Assembly (NCBI RefSeq): GCF_014648855.1
Contig: NZ_BMRX01000001.1
Location: 124,001-188,000 of the forward strand
DNA length: 64,000 bases
Source of the DNA: Streptomyces parvulus
GTDB lineage: Bacteria > Actinomycetota > Actinomycetes > Streptomycetales > Streptomycetaceae
Reading direction: 5' to 3'
In this document: one piece after another, positions 46,326 to 55,460 of the stretch
How the letters are laid out: each line of letters starts with the position of its first letter
Numbering within the stretch: position 1 is the stretch's first letter
The notes under the pieces: generated by a model
What the model was told of the DNA's origin: nothing
Database searches by the model: none
The model's input: the letters and a program-made list of their open reading frames with translations, nothing else
Translations under genes and position numbers: made by a program

Positions 46326-47090
46326 GTGGGTCAGCCGGAGAGGCAGCCCGAGGGGCCGCCGCAGGACGGGCGGGGCGGACAGGGGGCGGCCGGACCGTGG
46401 CCGGGCGACCTGGCCGGGCGGGCGTTTCCGCTCGGTGACTGGGCGCTGCCAGCCGACCGGCTGGACGAGCTGTACCGGTGGGTGGAGCGGGGTGCGCTGG
46501 ACACGGCCGCCTGGTATCTGGCGGACCGGGTGTGGAAGCGGCGGGGCGCGGTGCTGCTGCGGTGCGGGGCGGCGGTGGGGGCGGTCGCTGGGGCGGCGCT
46601 GCCGCTGCTCGACATGTCCGGGGTGGTGGGAGGGGTCGCTCCCTGGGGGTATCTGGCGCTGCTGTTCGCGGTGGCGTGCGTGGCCGGGGACCGGTACTTC
46701 GGGGTGACGTCCGGGTGGATGCGGGACGTGGCGACGGCGCAGGCGGTGCAGCGGCGGCTCCAGATGCTCCAGTTCGACTGGGCGTCGGAGAGCGTGCGGG
46801 AGGTGCTGGGGCCGGCGGACGGGACGGCGAGCGAGGCGGCGGAGCGGTGTCTGCTGGTGCTGCGGCGGTTCTCGGAGGACGTGACGGAGCTGGTGCGGGC
46901 GGAGACGGCGGACTGGATGGTGGACTTCCGGTCCGGGGCGGCGCCGCTGGGGTTGCAGTCCGGGGCGGGGGGCTGGGCGGGCGGTTCGCGGTCCTCGGAG
47001 GCGGGGGTGGTGGGGCCGGGGCGGTTCTCGGCGCCGGCGAACGGGGCTCGGCCGAACATGCCTCGGCAGCGGCCGCCGGAGCCGCGGTGA
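46326..47090 (+). CDS. SLATT-domain two-helix membrane protein
   Basis: A 254-aa protein. RWVERGALDTAAWYLADRVWKRRGAVLLRCGAAV... leads into two membrane helices (AVGAVAGAALPLLDMS and WGYLALLFAVACVAGDRYFG), followed by a long amphipathic helix (AVQRRLQMLQFDW...CLLVLRRFSEDVTELV), the SLATT topology. SLATT domains are membrane effectors linked to nucleotide-signalling (SMODS/SLOG) conflict systems, where they may open pores. No SMODS or SLOG gene is adjacent here; the neighbours are ybaB-recR and a Ser/Thr kinase. The start is GTG 46,326 after GGGAG. Confidence 0.8.
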   Translation: MGQPERQPEGPPQDGRGGQGAAGPWPGDLAGRAFPLGDWALPADRLDELYRWVERGALDTAAWYLADRVWKRRGAVLLRCGAAVGAVAGAALPLLDMSGVVGGVAPWGYLALLFAVACVAGDRYFGVTSGWMRDVATAQAVQRRLQMLQFDWASESVREVLGPADGTASEAAERCLLVLRRFSEDVTELVRAETADWMVDFRSGAAPLGLQSGAGGWAGGSRSSEAGVVGPGRFSAPANGARPNMPRQRPPEPR

Positions 47091-47105
47091 CGTGTCCCTG
47101 GGGAT

Positions 47106-47150
47106 GCGGTGAGGTCGGGTGCGGTGAGGTCGGGTGCGGTGAGGTCGGCT
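47106..47150. repeat. Three 15-bp tandem repeats after the SLATT gene
   Basis: GCGGTGAGGTCGGGT at 47,106 and 47,121, and GCGGTGAGGTCGGCT at 47,136. They lie in the 214-bp gap between the convergent SLATT and kinase genes. Confidence 0.9.
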
Positions 47151-47304
47151 GATCGGTGACCCGCGTTGCGGTGGGCCGGGGGTGGGTGTCGTGGCCCGGC
47201 GTTGCGGGGTGCCGCTGCGCCCACCCGTGCCGCCCCAGCGGCACGACTGCCCGCAGCTACGGGGGGGTGTGGCTGGTCGGTACGACCGCCGCAGACTGGT
47301 GGGG

Positions 47305-49041
47305 CTACTGGCGGGTGTACGTCAGGGTTTCGCCCGTGGTTGGGTTCGTGCGTTCCAGGGTGTTGTTCGGGAGCAGGGTGAGTTGGGTGGGGGCGCCGGG
47401 GGTGCAGGTGGTGGAGGGGCCCGTCGTCACCGTGGAGGGGCCCAGCGTCACCGGGCCCTCGGAGGCCGGGGTGTCGGTGAGGGCGGCCTCGAAGACGCAG
47501 TGATAGGTGCCGTTGCCCGCGGGGCCGTCGGCGGTGAGGGACAGGACCGTGTCGCCGACCTCGCCCTGCCGGACGCTCAGCGTGCGGGTGTGGGTCCCCG
47601 ACGCGTTGTCGATCGTGGTGGCCCAGGTGCCGAGGTAGCCCGCCGGGATCGGGCCGTCGCCGGCCGGCTGGACCGAGCCGTCCGTGCCCCGGGACGCGGA
47701 GACCGTCGGCGTCGGTGAGGGTCCGCCGTCGGCCCGGCCGTCGTCGCCGCCCCCGCTCATCAGGGCGTAGACCGAGCCGCCCGCGCCGAGCGCGACCACG
47801 AGGGCCACGACGATCAGCAGCGCGGTGGAGCGGCGGCTGCGGGGCGGGGCGTACGGCTGCGCGTACGGCGGGGGCCCGTAGGGCGGGGTCGGGCCGGCGC
47901 CGTACGGGTGCGGGTGGTGGCCGGGCGGCGGCGGGGCGTTCCAGGCGGGAGCGGCGTACCCGTGGTCCGGCGGGGGTGTGGGGGGCGGGGTCTGGCCCGC
48001 GACCAGGGTCGGCAGGTGGTTCAGCGGAGCGGTCCCTCCCCCGCCGCCGCTGCCCGGCTCGCGCGGCGGCGGAGGCCCCGCCACCGCGGTCCGCGGGGCC
48101 GGACCGGTGCCGCCCGGCGACTCCGGGTTCTCCGTGTCCAGGAGCCGTACGGCGTGCCTGCCGAGCTGGGCGACCAGGGCGCCGGGCAGCCACGGGTCCC
48201 GGGAGCGGCCGTCGCCGACGGTGTCCTGCGCGCCGGTGCGCTCCAGGACCTCGGCGAGGCCGGGGCGCGCGGCGGGGTCCTTGCGCAGGCAGTCGCGCAC
48301 CAGGTCGGCGATGCCCTCGGGCAGGGCGTCCAGGTCGGGCTCCTCCTGCGCGATGCGGAACATCAGCGCGTGCACGCCGCTGTCGGCGGTGCCGAAGGGC
48401 AGCTCGCCGGTGGCGGCGTAGGCGAGGACGGAACCGAGGCAGAAGACGTCGCAGGCGGGGGTGATCCGGTCGCCGCGGACCTGCTCCGGCGCCATGAAAC
48501 CGGGCGAGCCGACGAGCGCCCCGGTGCGGGTGAGCCCGCCGTCGGTGACCGTCTGGAGGGCCCGCGCGATGCCGAAGTCGATGACGCGGGGCCCGTCGAT
48601 GGTGACGAGCACGTTGGACGGCTTGAGGTCGCGGTGGACGATCCCGGCGGCGTGGATGTCCTGGAGGGCGTGCGCCAGACCGGCGCCCAGGATGCGGACC
48701 GACCGCTCGGGCAGCGCCCCGTGGTCGTGGCCGACGACCTGCTGGAGGCTGGGGCCGGCGACGTACCCGGTGGCGACCCACGGCACGGGGGCCTCGGTGT
48801 CGGCGTCCAGCACGGGCGCGGTCCACAGACCGCCGACCCGGCGCGCGGCGCCGACCTCCTGCCGGAAGCGCTCCCGGAACTCCTCCAGCGCGGCCAGCTC
48901 CTCGCGGACCAGCTTCACGGCGACCGTGCGCCCGCGGTCCGAGCGGGCCAGGTAGACGCGGCCCATGCCCCCCGCGCCCAGCCGCGCCAGCAGCCGGTAC
49001 GCCCCGATCCTCCGCGGGTCCCCGTCCCCCAGCTCCTGCAT
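47305..49041 (-). CDS. Hanks-type serine/threonine protein kinase (membrane)
   Basis: A 578-aa kinase. The domain covers about residues 12-275: glycine loop LGAGGMGRVYLA, VAVKLV (lysine), IVHRDLKPSNVLV (catalytic loop), VIDFGIA (DFG) and GSPGFMAPEQV (activation segment). A Pro/Gly-rich juxtamembrane region follows, then one membrane helix (TALLIVVALVVALGAGGSVYAL) and an extracytoplasmic domain of about 150 residues with two cysteines, and no PASTA repeats. The external domain (YLGTWATTIDNASGTHTRTLSV...) may sense envelope state. ATG 49,041 follows GGAAGG. Confidence 0.93.
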   Translation of the reverse strand: MQELGDGDPRRIGAYRLLARLGAGGMGRVYLARSDRGRTVAVKLVREELAALEEFRERFRQEVGAARRVGGLWTAPVLDADTEAPVPWVATGYVAGPSLQQVVGHDHGALPERSVRILGAGLAHALQDIHAAGIVHRDLKPSNVLVTIDGPRVIDFGIARALQTVTDGGLTRTGALVGSPGFMAPEQVRGDRITPACDVFCLGSVLAYAATGELPFGTADSGVHALMFRIAQEEPDLDALPEGIADLVRDCLRKDPAARPGLAEVLERTGAQDTVGDGRSRDPWLPGALVAQLGRHAVRLLDTENPESPGGTGPAPRTAVAGPPPPREPGSGGGGGTAPLNHLPTLVAGQTPPPTPPPDHGYAAPAWNAPPPPGHHPHPYGAGPTPPYGPPPYAQPYAPPRSRRSTALLIVVALVVALGAGGSVYALMSGGGDDGRADGGPSPTPTVSASRGTDGSVQPAGDGPIPAGYLGTWATTIDNASGTHTRTLSVRQGEVGDTVLSLTADGPAGNGTYHCVFEAALTDTPASEGPVTLGPSTVTTGPSTTCTPGAPTQLTLLPNNTLERTNPTTGETLTYTRQ

Positions 49042-49229
49042 GCCGCCGCCTTCCCCCGAACGTGCGCAACGGACCGAGGATAGTGCGGGCACGCACCCGC
49101 GCGCGGGGGTCTTGCCGGGGACGGGTACGCGCTCGTCGACGAGCTGTCGACAACCTGTCGTGGAAAGCCGCGGACCGCAGACAGGACGCCGATTCCGTTT
49201 CCGCATCGCGGACATCTACCCTCGGCCGC

Positions 49230-50585
49230 ATGACTCCCGAGCCCCACCTCCAGGCCGGCGCCGCCGTGAAGGCCGCGGACCGCGCGCACGTCTTCCACTC
49301 CTGGTCCGCCCAGGAGCTCATCGATCCGCTCGCCGTCGCCGGCGCCGAGGGGTCGTACTTCTGGGACTACGAGGGCAAGCGCTACCTCGACCTCGCCAGC
49401 GGCCTCGTCTACACCAACATCGGCTACCAGCACCCCAAGGTGGTCGCCGCGATCCAGGAGCAGGCGGCGCGGATGACGACGTTCGCGCCCGCGTTCGCCG
49501 TCGAGGCGCGCTCGGAGGCGGCCCGGCTGATCGCCGAGCGGACGCCCGGCGACCTGGACAAGATCTTCTTCACCAACGGCGGCGCCGACGCCGTGGAGCA
49601 CGCCGTGCGCATGGCCCGGCTGCACACCGGCCGGCCGAAGGTGCTGTCGACGTACCGCTCGTACCACGGCGGCACCCAGCAGGCGGTCAACCTCACCGGC
49701 GACCCGCGCCGCTGGGCCTCCGACAGCGGCACCGCCGGTGTCGTGCACTTCTGGGGGCCCTTCCTGTACCGCTCGCGCTTCTACGCCGAGACGGAGGAGC
49801 AGGAGTGCGCGCGGGCGCTGGAGCACCTGGAGACGACGATCGCCTTCGAGGGCCCGGCGTCCGTCGCCGCGATCGTGCTGGAGACGGTCCCGGGCACGGC
49901 CGGGATCATGATGCCGCCGGCCGGTTACCTCGCCGGGGTCCGGGAGATCTGCGACAAGTACGGGATCGTCTTCGTGCTCGACGAGGTCATGGCGGGCTTC
50001 GGGCGCACCGGCACCTGGTTCGCGGCCGACCTGTACGACGTCGTGCCCGACCTGATGACCTTCGCCAAGGGCGTGAACTCGGGCTACGTGCCGCTGGGCG
50101 GCGTCGCCATCTCCGCGAAGATCGCCGAGACCTTCGCCGAGCGGCCCTACCCGGGCGGTCTGACCTACTCCGGGCACCCGCTGGCCTGCGCGGCGGCCGT
50201 CGCCACCATCAACGTGATGGCCGAGGAGGGCATCGTCGAGCACGCGGCGCGCCTCGGCGCCGAGGTCGTCGAGCCGGCCCTGCGGGAGCTGGCCGAGCGG
50301 CACCCGAGCGTGGGCGAGGTGCGCGGCACCGGCATGTTCTGGGCGCTGGAGCTGGTGAAGAACCGGCAGACCCGGGAGCCGCTGGTGCCCTACAACGCGA
50401 CCGGGCAGGCGGCCACCCCGATGTCGGCGTTCGCCGCGTCCGCCAAGTCCCACGGCGTGTGGCCCTTCGTGAACATGAACCGCACGCACGTGGTGCCGCC
50501 GTGCAACATCTCGGAGGCCGAGCTGAAGGAGGGCCTGGCGGTCCTCGACACGGCACTGTCCGTGGCGGACGAGTACACCGAGTAG
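49230..50585 (+). CDS. Class III (omega) PLP-dependent aminotransferase
   Basis: A 451-aa enzyme. VFHSWSAQELIDPLAVAGAEGSYFWDYEGKRYLDLASGL is the class III N-terminal pattern; TNGGADAVEHAVRMAR, the Asp in FVLDEVMAGFGRTG and the PLP lysine in LMTFAKGVNSGYVPLGG follow. It is closest in type to beta-alanine/taurine/putrescine-pyruvate transaminases. The following GntR regulator suggests catabolite control. ATG 49,230 lacks a ribosome site; TACCCT (49,217-49,222) ends 7 nt before it with TTCCGT 18 bp upstream, so the mRNA is probably leaderless. Confidence 0.92.
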   Translation: MTPEPHLQAGAAVKAADRAHVFHSWSAQELIDPLAVAGAEGSYFWDYEGKRYLDLASGLVYTNIGYQHPKVVAAIQEQAARMTTFAPAFAVEARSEAARLIAERTPGDLDKIFFTNGGADAVEHAVRMARLHTGRPKVLSTYRSYHGGTQQAVNLTGDPRRWASDSGTAGVVHFWGPFLYRSRFYAETEEQECARALEHLETTIAFEGPASVAAIVLETVPGTAGIMMPPAGYLAGVREICDKYGIVFVLDEVMAGFGRTGTWFAADLYDVVPDLMTFAKGVNSGYVPLGGVAISAKIAETFAERPYPGGLTYSGHPLACAAAVATINVMAEEGIVEHAARLGAEVVEPALRELAERHPSVGEVRGTGMFWALELVKNRQTREPLVPYNATGQAATPMSAFAASAKSHGVWPFVNMNRTHVVPPCNISEAELKEGLAVLDTALSVADEYTE

Positions 50586-50610
50586 TACCCGGGGGCCGGG
50601 CCGGAAGGTC

Positions 50611-50630
50611 CCTGCCCGCAAGCGGGCAGG
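50611..50630 (+). terminator. Hairpin after aminotransferase gene
   Basis: CCTGCCCGC and GCGGGCAGG flank AA, giving an 8-bp effective stem 25 bp after the stop codon. No T-run. Confidence 0.55.
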
Positions 50631-50657
50631 AGGGGGCGCCGGCGCGTAAGGTGGCGT

Positions 50658-50686
50658 GCTCGTACACCGTAGACATGTGTGCGAGC
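50658..50686. promoter_or_regulatory. Inverted repeat in the GntR gene promoter
   Basis: GCTCGTACAC (50,658-50,667) and GTGTGCGAGC (50,677-50,686) are complementary with one mismatch and a 9-bp centre. The centre holds a TAGACA -10-like element. It starts 77 bp before the GntR ATG and is a candidate operator for that regulator. Confidence 0.5.
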
Positions 50687-50734
50687 CCGCCCCCGGCCCG
50701 CACGCCCCCGCCCGTGACGAGGAGACGCCCGCCC

Positions 50735-51436
50735 ATGCCCGGCCCCAGCGGCACCGGTGCCGTCACGCGCAGCACCCTGCGGCAGCAGATCGCCGACGCG
50801 CTCCGCGACGAGGTGCTGGCCGGGCGGCTCCAGCCGGGGCAGGAGTTCACCGTCAAGGAGATCGCCGAGCAGTACGGCGTGTCCGCGACGCCCGTGCGCG
50901 AGGCCCTGGTCGACCTGTCCGCGCAGGGACTGCTGGACGCCGACCACCACCGGGGCTTCCGGGTCCACGAGTACTCGGTGGACGACTTCCGCGGCATGAT
51001 CGAGGCCCGCAGCCTCGTGACCGACGGGATGTTCCTGGCCCTGGCCGGGGAACCGGGGGGCGGCCCCGACCCGGACGACCCGCGGGTCTCCGCCGCCCTC
51101 GCCGGGGTGCGGCGCCGCGGCGAGGAGGCCCAGCGCGCCGCCGCGGCCGGGGACCTGACCGTCCTCATCGGCTACGACCTGCGGTTCTGGCGCGAGCTGG
51201 CCGTCCTGTTCGGCAATCCGTACCTCTCCGACTTCCTGCACCGGCTGCGCGTGCAGTCCTGGGTGTGCACCGTGCAGCACCTGCGCCGGCTCAGCGAGCT
51301 GCGCGGCGCCCTGTGGTCGGGGCACACCGAGCTGGTCGACGCGCTCGCCCGCCGCGACGTACCGGGCGCGCGGGCGCTGGTGCACGCCTACAACGCCCAC
51401 TCGCTCGCCCTCATCGAGCGGCTCACGGGGCGATGA
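50735..51436 (+). CDS. GntR-family regulator (FadR/FCD subfamily)
   Basis: A 233-aa regulator. The N-terminal winged helix (LRQQIADALRDEVLAGRLQPGQEFTVKEIAEQYGVSATPVREALVDLSAQGLL) is followed by an all-helical FCD ligand domain with histidines and acidic residues for a metal (DLRFWRELAVLFGNPYL, GHTELVDALARRD). It likely responds to a small carboxylate or amine handled by the upstream aminotransferase. ATG 50,735 follows GAGGAGACG. Confidence 0.92.
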   Translation: MPGPSGTGAVTRSTLRQQIADALRDEVLAGRLQPGQEFTVKEIAEQYGVSATPVREALVDLSAQGLLDADHHRGFRVHEYSVDDFRGMIEARSLVTDGMFLALAGEPGGGPDPDDPRVSAALAGVRRRGEEAQRAAAAGDLTVLIGYDLRFWRELAVLFGNPYLSDFLHRLRVQSWVCTVQHLRRLSELRGALWSGHTELVDALARRDVPGARALVHAYNAHSLALIERLTGR

Positions 51437-51549
51437 CCATCGCCCGGCGTGTCGTGGTCGGGGCTCAGGTGGGTATGGGACCTGCACGCGACACGCACCG
51501 ACTACGCTTCCCTGACCGCTGACCGCCGTGCTGTGTGAGGAGCCCTCTT

Positions 51550-52200
51550 TTGGCCTGTGACCTGTGGCTGGTACCGCTCGTCGACGTCTTGTGCCACACG
51601 CCGGACAACCCGTTCGCCGAAGAACTCGCGCAATACGACAAGGTGCTCGCCGAGGCCGGGCTGCCGCCGGTGCCGGTGTACCAGTACATGCCGGGGCTCA
51701 CCGGCGAGGTCGGGCCGGTGGCCGGGTTCGACTACGACGCGCTGCACTTCCTGCGCCGGGCACACCTGCTCCAGGTGTGCGGACTGCCGGTGACGCCGGT
51801 GGACGAACTCGGCGGCGACTACGAGCAGTTGCTGGAGATGTTCGAGTCGACGGCCCAGCAGTCGCACCTGGTCTGGCACTACGACCACGCCGGCGCCTAC
51901 GTCCCGGTCGACTTCCCGCACCCCCTCGCCAACGACGAACTCCTCGCCGGTGGCGGGCCGTTGGGCTCCTCGCACGGCCTGCTGCGGGAGCTGGAGTCCG
52001 TCGGCCCGGCCCTCGGCATCGACCCCGCCAACCCGCCGGCGCCCCCGCAGCCGCCGCCCGCGCCCACCGAGCTGGAAGAGCCGGCCGGGCCCGCGCCCTA
52101 CGACTCCAGCCCCTTCGCCCGCGAGCGGCACGTGTGGCTGGGCCTGCACGCGGCGGCCACGCGGAGCCTGGCGCAGGGGTCGATGATCGTCTTCAGCTGA
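51550..52200 (+). CDS. Uncharacterised conserved-looking protein
   Basis: A 216-aa soluble protein starting MACDLWLVPLVDVLCHTPDNPFAEELAQYDKVLAEAGLPPVPVYQYMPG. It contains many acidic and aromatic residues, a His-rich stretch (HLVWHYDHAGAYVPVDFPHPLAND) and a Pro-rich loop before the C-terminal RERHVWLGLHAAATRSLAQGSMIVFS. I do not recognise a family. Coding-type G/C third positions and a good GGAG ahead of a TTG start (51,550) support a real gene. It ends 8 bp inside the convergent sigma factor gene. Confidence 0.78.
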   Translation: MACDLWLVPLVDVLCHTPDNPFAEELAQYDKVLAEAGLPPVPVYQYMPGLTGEVGPVAGFDYDALHFLRRAHLLQVCGLPVTPVDELGGDYEQLLEMFESTAQQSHLVWHYDHAGAYVPVDFPHPLANDELLAGGGPLGSSHGLLRELESVGPALGIDPANPPAPPQPPPAPTELEEPAGPAPYDSSPFARERHVWLGLHAAATRSLAQGSMIVFS

Positions 52201-53083
52201 CCCCGGCCCCCGTGAGGTCCAGGGCGGCCAGCCGCTCCGGCTCCGCGGCCACGTCGATGCCGGTGATGAGGCCGTCGCCGCCGAAGGTGAAGCGGAGCAC
52301 CACGCCGAGCCTGCCGTGCGCGGCGGTGGCGATGCCGGGCACACCGTCGACGAGGACGACGGCGGCGGACCGCGCCCGTGCCATGGAGGCCATCGCGCCC
52401 CGGGCCACCGGTTCCCGGCCGGACATGACCACGGGCTCGGGCGTGGGAACGACCGCCGCGTCGGCGCGCAGCACGACGTCCGGGTGGAGCAGGGAGACCA
52501 GCGCGTCGAAGTCGCCGCCCCGGGTGGCCGCGAGGTAGGCGTCGACGGCGCGACGCCGGCGCGGGGTGTCGGCCTCGGGCGCGGGGACCCCGCGGACCCG
52601 GCGGCGGGCCCGGCTCGCCAGCTGGCGGGTGGCCGCGGGCGTCTTGCCGAGCAGGGCGGCGATGTCGTCGAAGGGCACGTCGAACATGTCGTGCAGCACG
52701 AACGCGAGACGCTCGGCGGGGCCGAGGGTGTCCAGGACGATCAGCAGGGCGATCCCCACGGAGTCGGCGAGCTGCGCCTCCTCCTCCGGGTCGGCGGAGC
52801 CGCCGCCGCCCGGCCGAGGGACGGGGGCCGCGTCGTCCAGCGGGTCCTCGCGGCGGCCGGCGCGGGCGCGGAGCATGTTGAGGCAGACCCGGGCGACGAC
52901 CGTGGTGAGCCATCCGGACGGGTTCGCGACGTCGGAGGTGTCCGCGCGGTCGGCCCGCAGCCAGGCGTCCTGGAGGGCGTCGTCGGCCTCGCTCAGCGAA
53001 CCGAGGATGCGGTACGCGACCGCCCGCAGCCGGGGCCGGTCCCGCTCGAACCGCAGGACCATGTCGTCGGATCGTCCAGGCAC
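52193..53083 (-). CDS. ECF41/SigJ-like sigma factor with SnoaL-like C-terminal domain
   Basis: A 296-aa ECF sigma factor. Region 2 is RPRLRAVAYRILGSLSEADDALQDAWLRADRAD and region 4 LGPAERLAFVLHDMFDVPFDDIAALLGKTPAATRQLASRARRRV, followed by a ~110-residue SnoaL_2-like domain (VDAYLAATRGGDFDALVSLLHPDVVLRADAA). In ECF41 factors this extension modulates activity in place of an anti-sigma factor. No carboxymuconolactone decarboxylase-like partner, common beside ECF41, is next to it. GTG 53,083 follows GGGGAGGAAA; GTG/ATG codons nearby are alternatives. Confidence 0.9.
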   Translation of the reverse strand: MPGRSDDMVLRFERDRPRLRAVAYRILGSLSEADDALQDAWLRADRADTSDVANPSGWLTTVVARVCLNMLRARAGRREDPLDDAAPVPRPGGGGSADPEEEAQLADSVGIALLIVLDTLGPAERLAFVLHDMFDVPFDDIAALLGKTPAATRQLASRARRRVRGVPAPEADTPRRRRAVDAYLAATRGGDFDALVSLLHPDVVLRADAAVVPTPEPVVMSGREPVARGAMASMARARSAAVVLVDGVPGIATAAHGRLGVVLRFTFGGDGLITGIDVAAEPERLAALDLTGAGVS

Positions 53084-53197
53084 CGTACGGTTTCCTCCCC
53101 GTCCCCCGCGCCCCTCACGGGCGCTTGCCCCGGCTCCGCGCCTCGCGGGCGGGGCACCCCAGTGAACCACCCCGGTGGGCGGGCGTCCCCGGCGGTC

Positions 53198-53398
53198 TCA
53201 CCGCACCAGGGTGATCCCCGGCGGCCAGAGCACCCCGTCGGCCAGCAGCAGCGAGGGTCCCAGGTGTACGGGGCACACGCGCAGCGGCGTGCGCAGGTGC
53301 CGGGCGACCTCGAAGCGGGCCGGGTCGCCGCACTCGCCGGGCCCGGCCCCGCCGCCGTACGGGCCCTGGCAGGAAGCGGCGCTGTAACGGTCGGTCAT
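53198..53398 (-). CDS. Small cysteine-containing hypothetical protein
   Basis: A 66-aa protein, MTDRYSAASCQGPYGG...GECGDPARFEVARHLRTPLRVCPVHLGP..., with three cysteines in a pattern (C-x12-C...C-x2-H) that could bind zinc. I do not recognise a named family. GGATCGGGGC lies before ATG 53,398, and it fits between two minus-strand genes without overlap. Confidence 0.55.
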   Translation of the reverse strand: MTDRYSAASCQGPYGGGAGPGECGDPARFEVARHLRTPLRVCPVHLGPSLLLADGVLWPPGITLVR

Positions 53399-53456
53399 GC
53401 CCCGATCCGACACCAGGCGGCCCGGGGGCGCCCGGTGGAGGGGGCCGAACGAAGGG

Positions 53457-53978
53457 TCACAGGACGTCGGCGTCGTCCAGGCCGATGCACTTGCGCTCCT
53501 GCGGGAGCCACCGCACGGCCGGGTTCAGTTCGGTGAGGATGCCGCCCACGTCCTCGCGCGGCCCGCGGTAGGTGAACTCGACGGCCGGCGAGCGCCCGTA
53601 GGTCCGCAGGACGCTCACCCCGTCGCGCTTGAGCCGCTGCTCGTCCAGCACCCAGTCCACGCCCTCGGCCGTGACGCAGAGGTTGACGTTGGGCTGGAGC
53701 TCCTCGGCGCCGCAGCGGAAGACCGCCTTCTGGCCGCCCCAGGAGGCGACGCCGTCCCCGAGGGCCCAGTCGCGCGAGGCGCCGGGTATGCCGTCCGGGA
53801 GGCGGGAGACCACCTCGTCGCACTTGGCGTCACCGGCGTGCGGGGCGGCGGAGACGCGGTGGCCGTCGACGTAGAACAGCGCGCCGGCCACCGCGGCGAC
53901 GGCCACGGTCAGCCAGATCCACGTCCGGGCGGCGGGCCTTCGGCGCAGGGCGACGGGGAGGGGGTTGCCGATCCGCAT
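53457..53978 (-). CDS. Membrane-anchored DUF3515-like protein
   Basis: A 173-aa protein with an N-terminal basic stretch and a membrane anchor (TWIWLTVAVAAVAGALFYVDG), then an extracytoplasmic domain. CDEVVSRLPDGIPG, VASWGGQKAVFRCGA and GVDWVLDEQRLKRDGVSVLRTYGRSPAVEFTYRGP follow the DUF3515 order, with four cysteines available for disulfides. Function unknown. It is immediately downstream of purA in the same direction, so it may share its transcript. Confidence 0.75.
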   Translation of the reverse strand: MRIGNPLPVALRRRPAARTWIWLTVAVAAVAGALFYVDGHRVSAAPHAGDAKCDEVVSRLPDGIPGASRDWALGDGVASWGGQKAVFRCGAEELQPNVNLCVTAEGVDWVLDEQRLKRDGVSVLRTYGRSPAVEFTYRGPREDVGGILTELNPAVRWLPQERKCIGLDDADVL

Positions 53979-54022
53979 GTTCCACTCGCTCCGTCGCCGT
54001 ACGTTCGTCGTCCTACGCCGCC

Positions 54023-54043
54023 GCCCGCCGCCTCGCGGCGGGC
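54023..54043 (-). terminator. Hairpin after purA
   Basis: GCCCGCCGC and GCGGCGGGC form a 9-bp perfect stem with loop CTC, 10 bp beyond the purA stop. No T-run, so read-through into the next gene is possible. Confidence 0.5.
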
Positions 54044-54052
54044 CGCAGCCAC

Positions 54053-55336
54053 CTACAGGAACGAGTTGATCTCGATCGTCTCGTCCCGGCCCGGGCCCAC
54101 GCCGATCGCGGAGATCGGGGCGCCGGACATCTCCTCCAGCGCCTTGACGTAGTTCTGGGCGTTCTTCGGCAGGTCGGAGAAGGACTTCGCCTTGGTGATG
54201 TCCTCGCTCCAGCCCGGCAGCGTCTCGTAGACCGGCTTCGCGTGGTGGAAGTCGGACTGCGAGTACGGCAGCTCCTCGACGCGCTTGCCGTCGATCTCGT
54301 ACGCCACGCAGACCGGGATCCGCTCCCAGCCGGTGAGGACGTCGAGCTTCGTCAGGAAGAAGTCGGTGAGGCCGTTGACGCGGGTCGCGTAGCGGGCGAT
54401 CACCGCGTCGAACCAGCCGCAGCGCCGGTCGCGGCCGGTGGTGACACCGCGCTCCCCGCCGATGCGGCGCAGGGCCTCGCCGTCCTCGTCGAACAGCTCG
54501 GTCGGGAAGGGGCCGGCGCCGACGCGGGTCGTGTACGCCTTGAGGATGCCGATGACCCGGCTGATCTTCGTCGGGCCCACGCCGGCGCCGGTGCAGGCAC
54601 CGCCGGCGGTCGGGTTCGACGAGGTGACGAAGGGGTACGTGCCGTGGTCGATGTCCAGCAGCGTGCCCTGGCCGCCCTCGAAGAGGACCACCTTGTCGTC
54701 GTCGAGGGCCTGGTTCAGGAGCAGGACGGTGTCGGCGACGTACGGGGCGAGCTTGTCCGCGTAGGCCAGCAGCTCCTCGACCACCTGGTCGACGGCGATC
54801 GCGCGCCGGTTGTAGAGCTTGGTGAGCATCTGGTTCTTGACGTCGAGCGCCGCCTCGACCTTCTGGGTGAGGATCGACTCGTCGTAGAGGTCCTGGACGC
54901 GGATGCCGACGCGGTTGATCTTGTCGGCGTAGGTCGGGCCGATGCCGCGGCCGGTGGTGCCGATCTTGCGCTTGCCGAGGAAGCGTTCCGTCACCTTGTC
55001 GACGGTCACGTTGTACGGCGTGATGATGTGCGCGTTTCCGCTGATCAGGAGCTTGGACGTGTCGACGCCGCGCTCGTTCAGCCCGCTCAGCTCGGAGAAC
55101 AGGACCGACGGGTCGACGACGACGCCGTTACCGATGACCGGCGTACAGCCGGGAGACAGGATTCCGGAAGGGAGCAGGTGGAGGGCGTACTTCTGATCGC
55201 CCACGACTACCGTGTGGCCGGCGTTGTTGCCGCCCTGGTAGCGCACCACATAGTCGACGGAACCACCGAGCAGGTCCGTCGCCTTTCCCTTGCCTTCGTC
55301 ACCCCACTGAGCACCGAGCAGCACAAGTGCGGGCAC
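54053..55336 (-). CDS. purA: Adenylosuccinate synthetase
   Basis: A 427-aa enzyme joining IMP and aspartate with GTP in AMP synthesis. [18 protein letters not shown] is the P-loop, [56 protein letters not shown] and [12 protein letters not shown] are family motifs, and KLDVLTGW the GTP-base contact. GTG 55,336 gives the normal N-terminus, after AGGGGTG. Divergent from a lipid-kinase-like gene. Confidence 0.97.
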   Translation of the reverse strand: MPALVLLGAQWGDEGKGKATDLLGGSVDYVVRYQGGNNAGHTVVVGDQKYALHLLPSGILSPGCTPVIGNGVVVDPSVLFSELSGLNERGVDTSKLLISGNAHIITPYNVTVDKVTERFLGKRKIGTTGRGIGPTYADKINRVGIRVQDLYDESILTQKVEAALDVKNQMLTKLYNRRAIAVDQVVEELLAYADKLAPYVADTVLLLNQALDDDKVVLFEGGQGTLLDIDHGTYPFVTSSNPTAGGACTGAGVGPTKISRVIGILKAYTTRVGAGPFPTELFDEDGEALRRIGGERGVTTGRDRRCGWFDAVIARYATRVNGLTDFFLTKLDVLTGWERIPVCVAYEIDGKRVEELPYSQSDFHHAKPVYETLPGWSEDITKAKSFSDLPKNAQNYVKALEEMSGAPISAIGVGPGRDETIEINSFL

Positions 55337-55460
55337 GCGCGTACACCCCTTCCGGGCGGGGCATGTCCATGGTCGAGGGCGTACGCGGCGATTTTGAGCC
55401 GCGCACACCGCGACCGTCGTTGGCCGCCAACCGTCGGACCGGATGCCCCGGAATAGACGA

